A DNA stretch of 64,000 nt from Rutidosis leptorrhynchoides (taxonomy: Eukaryota; Streptophyta; Magnoliopsida; Asterales; Asteraceae): the NCBI RefSeq assembly GCF_046630445.1, contig NC_092341.1, forward strand, positions 8,927,501 to 8,991,500, given 5' to 3'. A program made the position numbers and the translations under genes. Position 1 is the stretch's first letter. Every line of letters begins with the position of its first letter. Below the pieces are notes generated by a model. The model saw only the letters and a program-made list of their open reading frames with translations. It searched no databases and was not told the DNA's origin. Positions 49,476 to 59,537 of the stretch are shown here, piece after piece.

Positions 49476-49992
49476 ACAAGGTTGGAGCAAGATGTGTTGA
49501 TGGGTCGTGTGAACCCAATCGTTTGTAAAGTCTACCTTTGGTAGCATTGTACGGTTGTACGAGTTGTGGATATGGAACGTAGTTCCAAGTGGGAGAGTTG
49601 CACTCCCGCCCGAGGAAGTTTTCGTGTGAGACTTCGGATGTGCTTATGGTAGATCCGAAAATTGTGGGGACCTAGTTTTGGTCGATTTGTGGCAGAGTGC
49701 AATTTTGGTTAAATTGTACTTATGATTTTGGATTTAAATTATCACCGAAGTGGTAATGTGGTAAATCTCGTTGAGAGATAATGGACGTGTTTGGCGAGCA
49801 AGGTGAAATCCTTCGGTTAAGGGAGGTGTGTGTCGGATTCTCTTCTAGAGAATTATTGTTTTGTGCCTATGTTTGTTATAGGTGGTTCTTGCTCGAGTAT
49901 GGGAATGGTTAGTGGTATCCGTTAGGATTCACTATGGCGTAGCAGAGCGCGATGTTACGCTACTCATCGTTCGAGGCCAAAAGGGCGTTGAT

Positions 49993-50286
49993 TGATAAAG
50001 CATGACCTTCGGGGTCCGCTGACTTCATCATGGTATTGGTGATTGATGAAGCATGACCTTTAGGGTCCGCTGCCTTCATCATGGGAGTATACGATTGATG
50101 GAGCATGACCCTCGGGGTCCGCTGACTTCATCATGAGCGAGGTGTTATATCGGTGAAGCATGACTTTCGGAGTCCGCTGACTTCATCCGTTGTTGAGATT
50201 AGTGAAGCATGACCTTCGAGGTCCGCTGACTTCATCATGGGATTATTGATTGGTGAAGCATGATCTTCGGGTCCGCTGACTTCATC
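49993..50286 (+). repeat. Six-copy hairpin repeat (GATGAAG...CTTCATC) in G interior
   Basis: Six units of about 36 bp start near 49993, 50045, 50096, 50152, 50201 and 50252, with unique spacers of 13-20 bp. Each has outer arms GATGAAG/CTTCATC and an inner arm GACC/GGTC around TTCG(G). Unit 4 has GACT/AGTC, a paired change. Confidence 0.88.
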
Positions 50287-50292
50287 ATGGTA

Positions 50293-50547
50293 GTGAATCG
50301 CGTGTGGTTTCGGATTTACGATGACGCGTGTGGTTTCGGTCATCTTATTGTGGAAGTGAATCTCGTGTAGTTCGGATTCACAAATGACTCGTGAAGTTGG
50401 GTCATTCCTCTGGGATAGTGACTCTCGTGTAGTTCGGATTCACTATGGCGCGTGTAGTTCGGCCATTCCCGATTGTTGTTGTGGTGAAGGTAGTGAGTCG
50501 CGTGTAGTTCGGATTCACTAAGGCGCGTGTGTTTTCGGCCAGCCTTC
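50293..50547 (+). repeat. Stem-loop array in G interior, related to LTR array
   Basis: Eight stem-loops with the CGTGTRGTT loop, as in the LTRs, arranged as four pairs. Outer stems enclosing the last two pairs are GGGA/TCCC and GAAGGT/GCCTTC. These differ from the LTR outer stems but are complementary. Confidence 0.82.
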
Positions 50548-51169
50548 GGGTTGTGTGATCTGTCGGTTGTTTTATACACCGATGGTGGGGTCGTAAGGAC
50601 CATGATGTTTGATCTATTGGTTGTTTGATACACCAATGGTGGGGTCGTGAGGACCATGTTGTATGATTTGTGAGGCGATAGCCGTGTTTCGCTCACATGA
50701 TGTTACGGGTGTGACGATAGTTGATTTTGTACACCTTAGGATTAGCGTTGCCATAGTCGTCTTGGGCGCTTTTGGTTTTAGTCGTTGCTTATGATGTTAG
50801 GATAGTGGCGTATTGGTTGTATTGCGCACTACAAAGGATGTTTAGTGATTGGTGTTATCCGTCAGGATTCGTTTGGTTCGGTCTTAATCGTTTCGGATTG
50901 TTGACCTTAGGTTGAGACTTGGTTGCTTTTAGCGTTGTACTCGGTAAGGGTACGCTAAGGGGTTGATATCTCGGTACGAGATTGGTTGAGTTTTCCCGAT
51001 GTTAGGGAATGAGCATGGTTTTAGTGCTCGGATTGTGGATTTGATAAATCGCGGGTGACGATTTAGTTGTTAAAGGCAATTCATTGGGAAGAATTGCATA
51101 GGAAAGTCGGTTGGGACTTATGTTTGAGGACCGTGAAGTGTGATCCGTTTGGTTAAGTGACGAGGATCA

Positions 51170-51184
51170 CAAGTGGGGGAGAGT
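51170..51184 (+). other. Polypurine tract of G
   Basis: CAAGTGGGGGAGAGT directly before the 3' LTR. Confidence 0.88.
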
Positions 51185-53622
51185 TGTAACACCCCGTTTT
51201 CCCCGTATATGATTTATAGGTGTATTGTGTATGTACGACAGGCGTACGAAGGGTTCGATACATGTTTGGGTGTTAAAGTCTCGTATGCGAGAAAATGAGT
51301 CAGGCCACGTTGAGTGTCGTGGCGCGACAAAGGGAGCCGCGGCGTGGCGTTTTGAATAAATCCAGATCAGAAAGTGTGGTAAAGAAGGTACCAGACTCAG
51401 GCAAAGGTCGCGGCGCGACCATTAATGCCGCGGCGCGGCATACTGCACGAACTGGCGCCAGATTCTTGTAAATTTAAATGAAGGTTCAAGGGCAATTTGG
51501 TCTTTTTGCGTTTGAGCCAGATTTGAGGATTTAACCTCATCCATTCATTTCATTTCTCATTTTAATTTCCCTTTTCTTTTCATTTTTCCTCTCAAACTCA
51601 AACACCCATTTGATTTCAAAAGGATTTTTGGAAAGGAAGGATCGGGAGTTGATCTTTGGCGTAGTTGACAAGTGTGTTCTCCTCGTTCTTAGCTACACGG
51701 TGATACTAGTGGTAAGCTCTAACTCCGAAATTCGTTTTTGTGTTCTTCATTCAAGTTTAGGGCTTTTGATTGTATGATTCATAGATAGAACCCATTTAGT
51801 TGTTAATTGGAGATTAACACCAATATTCGGGTTTATTGTTGTTATTGGCGGGTTTTGGGTTTGGTGTGCAAGTTTATGCTTGTAAGACTTGCAAATGGGT
51901 GTAATCACTAGTATTTAGTGATTATTGAGGTGTTGGAAGAAATTAGGGTTCTTTTGGTTGACTAATTTTGATTAATGTCAAAATTAGGGTTTTGGTGATG
52001 ATTATGACCCGATTGTGAATTAATGAGGTTTATGAACTTAAAATGGATTAAGTTGAAGTATAAACCCGAGTTAAATGTGTTTTGGTGCCAAGACTTGTAA
52101 ATGGTGAGATTTTGACTTAATGGGTCAAAATTAGGGTTTTGGTGTCAAAATGGGTGAGACACGTGTTTAACACTTGTGTTTGGGTTTAATTGGCACATTA
52201 TGACCATTGTCACTCGTGTTAGTGATGATTGGTTAATTTGGGCGCGGTTTGTACTTGGAAGTGCATTTGGGTCGAATTTGCACTAAGTGTCGAATTGGGT
52301 TGGTTTGTAAATCCAATCTAAGTGTGTTGTTTAATTTGTGATAATGGAATAGGTACTTTCCATTGACGAGTTGCGGATTGCTTGGAAGCATTCTTCAAGA
52401 CTTCAAGGTGAGTGTTAATATCCTATATGCATATGTATGTGTAGGATGGGTGCGGGTCGGGTGAAGTGATTCTCGGTTATAGAGCTCACTTCACATATAG
52501 GTGGATTTGATGGACTTGTGTATAGGTCCAATTGGCACGTTTGTGCGTTTTGGTTGACCACCTTTGGCGAGGTACACGTTTGTGTGTACGTTATCACACG
52601 TGGTTGTGATTTGGATGTTATAACCTCAATGGCGAAGGGTTGATATTATCGTGATGTAGATAACCCCGATGTAGTGGATTTTATAATCCCGTGACTGTTG
52701 GTTTAAGTTGGTGAAGTGAATCGCGTGTAGTTCGGATTCACGATGACGCGTGTAGTTCGGTCATCTTATCAAAAATGAATCTCGTGTAGTTCGGATTCAT
52801 GGTGACTCGTGTAGTTCGGGCATCTTATTGAGGTAGTAATCTCGTGTGGTTTAGGATTACTAAGGCTCGTGTAGTTCGGCCAACCTCGATGTTGTAAAGA
52901 TAGTAATCTCGTGTGGTTTCGGATTACTAAGGCTCGTGTAGTTCGGCCAATCTTCATTGTGGTGTTTGACATTCGGTAATGGGTTAAGGGGTTAACCTTA
53001 TTCGTTATATATTATTCTATATATATATTGTTGTATTGTTGTGATGTAGCTAACCCTCCGGGTGTAGCTTATTGGCGTTGTTCACATCGTCGTTGGTGAA
53101 CTTGTATTTGTTGGTGTATCTTTAGCTTGTTGCTTAGAGATCGTACGGTATGCTTAGTGTAGTTGCCTTATATATGGATGCTTCGGTATGCGGTATTTGA
53201 TATTTGTGTGGCGTGTCCATTTTATACATATATATGTATGTAGTATATTATCATTCACTAAGCGTTAGCTTACCCTCTCGTTATTGATATTTTTATAGGT
53301 TCGCATGCTTGGCGGCTCGGGTAAGCCTGGGGATTAGAGATCTTGGCTAGGTTGCTTAGAAGATCTTGCTTTTGTACTCGATTAGGATTTGGGTAGCGTA
53401 GTCCCAAATCACCATGCTCGGTTTGGTTGGAAACTAAACTAGTCGGGTCGTGTATGTCCGTTTGGACAATTAACTAATGTATTAAATGTTTTAAAGTTAT
53501 TAAACTTATTATTGTATTAAAGATGTTTATGGAAACACAATTGGGACCTAAAGTATTATTTAAAGCGTATTAAAAGGAAAAAAAATTTATGGGCCGGTTT
53601 TAATACTGGTTGGGACGTTACA
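51185..53622 (+). repeat. 3' LTR of element G
   Basis: 2438 bp, close to the 5' LTR. Palindromes at 51316-51328, 51336-51348, 51406-51420 and 51425-51441 are better preserved than in the 5' LTR. The stem-loop array is at 52716-52955. Confidence 0.96.
52716..52955 (+). repeat. Stem-loop array, G 3' LTR
   Basis: Counterpart of 45972-46212. GTGAATC/GATTCAC and ATGAATC/GATTCAT are perfect here where the 5' LTR has mismatches. A few other stems carry single mismatches, such as the last outer stem. Confidence 0.85.
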
Positions 53623-53627
53623 TGCTA

Positions 53628-53896
53628 ACTTCGCAAGGTACGAATGATATTTTCTGGAAAGTTTCAAGTACAACGAAAATGAAAGTGTTAAAATCAATCA
53701 TGTATTTGAATAATACACTTGATTTATTATGAAATGGAATCTATTAAGTCGAAGCAGAGATTATAGTTAATGATTGTTAAGTCATTAACGAAGGATGTAT
53801 AGCATATTAGTAACATGAACTAACCGAGTAGTACCTACCAGTTATGATTCACATGTAATAGCTTAGTACGAAAAGATTTATTTTGATTTCAAATTT

Positions 53897-53971
<75 letters not shown>

Positions 53972-54355
53972 CATATAATTTCTTCAGAGGAAATGAGTTA
54001 ATACTTCATAACTCGTTGATACAATATATGCGTTGTTGATTTGTGATGATGTTGGTGATTATGGAACTGGTGGAAATCGTGATGTTATAGGTGCTGCTAG
54101 TGCTGACGATGCTGATAATACTGACGTGCTGGTGATGCTGACGGTACTGTTGATGCTGCTTGTATAACAAGTATAGCTTGTAAATTGCGCACTATTCCTG
54201 TCAGGGTTTCACTTTATTATTTCTATCCGCCCACTACTAATTTACATTATAAAATCTCTAAAACTTTTAGAAACTACATATTCTCTGCAGAATTTTCTTC
54301 GATGAAGTTATGAATCAATACTTCATCATTTGTTGTTGTTGATATTCTTTGGTAT
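53628..54355 (-). other. Interior of element D with TA microsatellite
   Basis: AT-rich, no gene. It contains a 68-bp TA tract (53900-53967) and the degenerate blocks shared with 44150-44400. Confidence 0.6.
53900..53967. repeat. (TA)n microsatellite in D interior
   Basis: About 68 bp of TA. Confidence 0.95.
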
Positions 54356-54913
54356 CTATAGGGCGTATGACGTTGATGCTCGTGGGACAGATTGTGAAGT
54401 TGAGGTTTGCGGTGCGGTTGTTATTGGTGGTGGTAATGGTACTGTTGGTGTTGTTGTCGGTGATACTGTTGATGCCGGTGATGTTGCTGGTGCTTGTAAC
54501 CTTTGCACCATATTCTCCAAAGCCACTACCCGAGCGCGAAGCTCGTTGACTTCTTCAATTACACCGGGATGATTGTTGGTTCGGACGAGCGGATGAATAA
54601 GATTTAGAATTTGAGATAGTATATTATCGTGACGAGATACTCTAGAAATGAGAGAGAAAATGGTGTATCGAACAGGTTCGCCGGTAAGTGCTTCAGGTTC
54701 TTCGCCAATAGGGGAATGTGGTGGATGGAAGGGATCACCTTCTTCTTGTCTCCAATGATTAAGTAGGCTACGAACTCATCCCCAATTCATCCAGAATAGG
54801 TGATGGCTGATTGGTTGATCCATTCCGGTTACACTGTCTTCGGAATTCAGGTGAATATCCATATCGGAATAGCTGTCAGAGTTTAAGGAATTTGAACTAG
54901 ATACGGGATCCAT
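54356..54913 (-). pseudogene. First ORF of element D, one internal stop
   Basis: ATG 54913 to TAG 54358-54356, 185 codons, with one TGA in frame near codon 46 (just after MNWG). The N-terminus is serine/aspartate-rich. The middle has a hydrophobic/leucine heptad-like stretch (VNELRARVVALENMVQRLQ, about codons 125-143) that could form a coiled coil. The C-terminus is a threonine/proline-rich low-complexity tail. I do not recognise a family. Its position after the primer site is that of gag. Confidence 0.6.
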
Positions 54914-55308
54914 CTTGTATAATTAGGGAATTGATTTTTGATATGAGATAGATTATAGGATTTAGTTTGGTATTCTCCGATACATAATTTACATATGTAT
55001 ATATAATACCAAAATCCCATAAATTACGGAGAAATTTTCGGAAGATGTCAGGAAAAGTTTACAGTAACCGATACGCTAAGATATGTATTAGCAGATACGC
55101 TAAGATATGAATTTTGTCTATACATTATTCATGCAATAGTTGCAGGTAAATGTGTATAGACTTAAGAATGATAAGCATGTAATTTCTGACAAGAAATGAT
55201 AAGCAAAACTTTTGACATCCAGATACGGTCGATGTCCAGACTTACTAATGCATCCTAACAACTATCAGTTAGACACACTCATGCAAGACCTGGTTCGCTA
55301 GGACCAAC
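54914..55308 (-). other. Leader of element D
   Basis: About 395 bp between primer site and first ORF. The part next to the primer site (55220-55308) matches E1's leader at 806-892 well. Confidence 0.7.
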
Positions 55309-55320
55309 GCTCTGATACCA
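55309..55320 (-). other. Primer binding site of D, initiator-Met tRNA type
   Basis: TGGTATCAGAGC on the minus strand, two bases from the LTR. Confidence 0.93.
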
Positions 55321-57230
55321 ACTGTGACGATCGCTCCAAATCCATATGGATGAACACGTCATTCATCGATTTCATTGCGAGGTATTTGACCTCTATATGA
55401 TACGTTTTGTAAACATTGCATTCTTTTGAAAAGACACACCATAAATGAATATTTAAATCAAAGGTTTTCGACATCTGATGATTTTTACATATAGACAATC
55501 ACCGTAAATAATAGTTTACAATAGTACTTCCATTGAGAATGCAGTCAAAATAAGATACATGGTGATGATTTGGTGAATGCAACGTTTCCTTGAAAAACAT
55601 GCCATGTAAGACTCCATGCACATAGCTTGTCAACATATAAGCAAACAGCGAAAGACTTCTAGGGAACCTGAGAATAAACATGCTAACAAGTGTCAACACA
55701 AAGGTTGGTGAGTTCATAGTTTTAATGTTTTGCATAATCTGTACATAAAGGTGGATCACAAGATTTCAGTTGTTTCATCCAGAAACGTTTATCAAAATAT
55801 TCTACAAGATTGAGCACCCTGGCAACTAAACTTAACGAATATATAATTTATACCCTTTGTATAATCATCTTAATAATACACGCAAACTAATGTGTACGCT
55901 TCTCAAATAGCATACGTCCGTTAAAAGGCTAGTGCTATAGCTCGAACGGGGATATCAAGCCCTATGGGTCCATATACTACTACTCGCGCCCACCAGTTCT
56001 TATAACTGGCAGTTACTAGTTACCAAAGCTAAGGGATTTTCGATTCAAACTCAGTGTAGAATTTAGTATGTACTTGTGTCCATTGCATTTAAAATAAAGT
56101 GCATGTATTCTCAGTCCAAAAATATAGATTGCAAAAGCAATTAAAAATGGAGCAAATGAAACTCACCTTAGCAGCACATAAAGTCGTTCACCGAAATGTG
56201 ACCGAAACTAGGAATACCAAATAACCGTAGATCTCAACATAGAGAACATATGTTGGTCAATAAATGTCTATCAAGCTAGGTCAGGTCATAGTGTATCATA
56301 ATCCTAATGCTCGAGATCGACATACAAAAGTTATCAAAAGTCGTTTTAAAAAGTCAACCTGACTCAATACTATAGTTGAATGATCATGGAAATTGAAACA
56401 TTTTAACATTTCACATAGTTTTCCAATTCTTGTAAAATTAAACTATAGTTTTTATAAGGCTTTAAAATATGATAAAACAGTCAATTTTGACAATTGTTTA
56501 ACAAAACGAGACGTGCCTTATATAAGGATTCATTTACTCGATTAGTAATATTTGAAAATCTAATTTATCAATCTTATAAACAAGTTGTTTAAATATCAAT
56601 TGCAGATTCAAAAGCAATTTCAATTAATGTTAATCATAATTCAGTTGTCCATATCTTTTAATTCGTTCATCGAAATTACGCGATTTCTAAATGAAAAGTT
56701 ATTGATTTTCCGCCAGCTTTCCAATAACATGCATATCATATACCTTTTATCAGTAATATATGTATTTAATTCGTGATTCATCATAAACTGTTTAATGACG
56801 AAATTTAGCATACAATCATGCATAAACATATATACTCGAGCACTAGCCATGGATACACTATTAATATATAAAAGATAAGATATGAATGCTCACATATCAA
56901 TATTGTGATTCAATATAGCAGGAAAGTACATAGACGCAATAGAGATGATAAACACTAGGTTTGACTTGCAAATAATACCCGCGAACATTACCCATAACCT
57001 CCATAATTATAATCCATAGTTTCCTTAGCTCTATCCCGCTTGAAAACCTATTTTGAAAGTGACACGCTCATGACTTCGTCGTAGTATTTTATGTATAATA
57101 CTAATAATATTAATACCAATACTACTAATAATACTAGGATTAATAATAATAATTAATAATAAAATAAATAAATAATTACGGTGTAATATAAGATCAGAGG
57201 AAGTGTGCAAAAAATGAACCAAAACATCGA

Positions 57231-57307
57231 ATTTTATAGACTTGAGCCACCAAATCACACCATGCGATCGCATGGGAAATGTGAGGGGAAACCATGCGAT
57301 CGCATGG
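57231..57307 (-). promoter_or_regulatory. D 5' LTR promoter: palindrome pair and TATA box
   Basis: CCATGCGATCGCATGG at 57260-57275 and 57292-57307, centres 32 bp apart, with TATAAAAT on the minus strand at 57238-57231. Confidence 0.75.
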
Positions 57308-57911
57308 CCCCTATTTCCAGCTCATGATCGTTTGTTGTTTAGCTTGTCGACATATTATTATATAATATATATAATATATTTAATTTATATAATTAATTAT
57401 ATATTATATTAAATTCACGTGCATAGTTGACTTGTAATTTTTGGTCTGATGACTCGTACGCTGTCACTCTACTTATGTCCCGGTTCCGGTTTCTCGAATG
57501 CATTTTCGTACGCTTAGAAAACTAGTACTTTTCGTTACGCGACGTGTACCTTTATCAAAAATTAAACTTAATCATTGATAAACTATGTCACTCGAAGTGT
57601 AGCTTTAATCAATTAAGTGTTTTGGTTATTTGCTTCTATAAATCATCGTATCGTAGTATACACATATACATATATACATTTCCATTTTGAAATAGTGTTT
57701 TACTGTAGCAAAGTTACTGTAGCAAAGTTTTTTTACGGTAGCAAATAGTGATTTTCAAAAACACTGTAGCTTTTCGGGTACTGTAGCAATTCGAAAATAC
57801 TGTAGCAAATTAGTGTTTTACTGGTTCATCTTAAAATTTTTAGTTAACTTATCTAAATATCAATCAAATCAATAATCGAATGTTACTATCGTTTACTAAA
57901 TAACTTGAAAT

Positions 57912-58022
57912 CATATATATATATATATATATACGTATATACATATATATATACGTATATACATATATATATATATACGTATATACATATATATACATAT
58001 ATATACATATATACATATATAT

Positions 58023-58104
<82 letters not shown>
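57912..58104. repeat. Compound TA / TATACG / TATACA microsatellite in D 5' LTR
   Basis: About 193 bp of TA interspersed with ACGTATATACAT units, then pure TA. The 3' LTR has only 46 bp here. Confidence 0.95.
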
Positions 58105-58108
<4 letters not shown>

Positions 58109-58264
58109 CGTGAATCTTCGAGAACAGTCAAAGAATAATTGATTACATGAATATAGTTCCAAAACTTTGAGACTCAACATTACAGACTTTGCTTATCGTG
58201 TCGAAAACATTAAATCATTTAAAGATAAAGTTTAAATTTGGTCAGAAATTTTCGGGTCGTCACA

Positions 58265-59085
58265 TTATTTATCCATTGGTTCCACTCGAGGTTGATTTTT
58301 TTGTTGTGATTTGAAAACCATTCATAACTCATAATTTGGATTTCATTAGAAACCATTGCACAAGTTAGCTTTGATTTAGAAAAAGTAGCCGCATTTCTAT
58401 TTTTCCAAATCATGTAACCCACGACTCATTCGATTGCTTGCCATATTTGCAAACCGACCGGTGAGGATAACGAGTACCGTCTACCTAGGAAGGTTTATGT
58501 AAAACTAGGATTTGAGGGCATAGTTATATTCCACTAGTTAAACACACGTGACCATATATCCGATGTCGCTTTGCAATAAATAAGCGAGTTTTCAACACTC
58601 TTCAAACCATCATCGCAAACCAGGCATGGAACCGATCAAATGTCAATTCCACGCTTGTCTAATTCTACCCTAGTCGGAATCCTTTCAAGTCTAGCTCTCC
58701 AGACAAACATCTCTACCTTTAAGGGTACAAGATTATTACGAAAAGTAGCGGTGGAAGCAACAAGGTTACTTGTTTCTGCGTGAGTAATAAGGGACGTGAG
58801 TAAGTTCATCGAAAATGTACCATTCGTGCTAAGTGACCATATCCAATCTTTCCGGCCGGAGCTGCAAGGGACAAAATTAGATAAAACATTAGTAAGAATG
58901 GTGACGTCCCCTAGTAATCTCCCGAAATACCACGGGACCAACACCAATTTGTATGAGTGCAACTATCAACCCACTTAACCCGGTCAAAAATGGTGGCATT
59001 TTGATTAGTTTCGAGACAATATAATCTATTAAATTTACCTTTAAATAAAAAATTCCCGAGTCACATTTCATCCCACGACTTAGAA
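58265..59085 (-). pseudogene. LINE (non-LTR) reverse transcriptase C-terminal relic
   Basis: On the minus strand, translated pieces in shifting frames resemble the end of plant LINE reverse transcriptases with the zinc-binding reverse transcriptase region: DWIWSLSTNGTFSM, then VPLKVEMFVWRARLERIPTR, then CLVCDDGLKSVENSLIYC, then MIWKNRNAATF. Stops and at least two frameshifts interrupt it, and element D cuts it off at 58264. It is an old fragment with no function expected. Confidence 0.8.
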
Positions 59086-59091
59086 TATATA

Positions 59092-59181
<90 letters not shown>

Positions 59182-59537
59182 TAATAATAATAAAAGTAAT
59201 AATAATAATAAAAACTAGAAAAAGATAAGATAAATTGAAAAGAAGAAAAAAAAAAAAAAACTCGATAAATGGAAAAGTATCAACGTCGTAGATTGATATT
59301 TTTAACTCTCCAACAAGACGGCGTAGCTGATTTTTTATTTTTTGTTTTTTATATATCTGAGTTAAATAAAAATAAAAAGGAGTAAATAAAAATAGAAAAA
59401 ACAGCAAAAAAAGTAAAAAGAAATCAAGAATTCCCAAATTCCTTCGCATCTTTTCCTTGTGACGAGTATCCAGGTTTGCAACATACCAATTCCTTCCTGT
59501 TTCCCATCCGATTAATTACATCGCCTGACGTCCGCTA
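59086..59537 (+). other. Upstream region and 5' UTR of the host gene, with (AAT)n tract
   Basis: About 115 bp of AAT/ATA trinucleotide repeat (59098-59213) is followed by AT-rich DNA and a short C/T-rich stretch before the ATG. I cannot place a TATA box or start site with confidence. Confidence 0.6.

Larger units (their letters stand above)
48236..51169 (+). other. Post-gag interior of G without pol, rich in hairpins
   Basis: No protease, RT, RNase H or integrase motif appears in any frame. The stretch contains the hAT-like MITE, six copies of a TTCG hairpin unit, a stem-loop array like that of the LTRs, and many single short hairpins, for example CTACC-TTT-GGTAG (49532-49544), TGGAAC-GTA-GTTCCA (49573-49587), GCAATTC/GAATTGC (51076-51097) and GTGATCC/GGATCAC (51140-51170). 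Confidence 0.75.
44442..53622 (+). mobile_element. Gag-only LTR retrotransposon G (TR-GAG-like)
   Basis: A 9181-bp element with a perfect 5-bp duplication TGCTA (44437-44441 and 53623-53627). LTRs are 44442-46878 (2437 bp) and 51185-53622 (2438 bp), primer site 46881-46892, gag 47294-48235 and PPT 51170-51184. The 3 kb between gag and PPT has no protease, RT or integrase. It is instead filled with hairpin-forming repeats plus a hAT-like MITE. The design fits non-autonomous elements that keep only gag and rely on a partner. The gag resembles the chromovirus (Del/Tekay-like) type. Confidence 0.93.
26858..58264 (-). mobile_element. LTR retrotransposon D, outermost element, host of A, C and G; 3' end off left edge
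   Basis: The minus-strand element has 5' LTR 58264-55323, initiator-Met-type primer site 55320-55309, an ORF at 54913-54356, interior fragments, PPT at about 27990-27968 and 3' LTR 27967-26858, where element A interrupts it. Without its insertions the visible interior is only about 3.5 kb and contains no polymerase domain. D therefore looks like a non-autonomous large derivative, unless the truncation next to C removed coding sequence. It inserted into a LINE relic at 58264/58265. Confidence 0.8.
55323..58264 (-). repeat. 5' LTR of element D
   Basis: 2942 bp, TGTGACGACC to GATCGTCACA on the minus strand. Its 5'-proximal 1.25 kb equals the 3' LTR fragment 26858-27967 apart from the microsatellite length. 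The uninterrupted sequence here shows exactly where A entered the other LTR. Confidence 0.93.

Noticed and set aside
49993..50547. CRISPR-like look of short repeats with unique spacers
   Set aside because: Plant retrotransposon interior, units diverged, spacers of uneven length and no cas genes; explained better as hairpin arrays.
54330..54572. Gly/Val-rich frames on the plus strand
   Set aside because: Reverse shadow of the Thr/Pro-rich tail of D's first ORF.
57886..58180. Tyr/Ile-repeat frames in the TA microsatellite
   Set aside because: Pure microsatellite translation.
58889..59449. 186-codon frame rich in Leu/Tyr runs
   Set aside because: Mostly translation of the AAT repeat. Only its last part overlaps the LINE relic, which is annotated instead.
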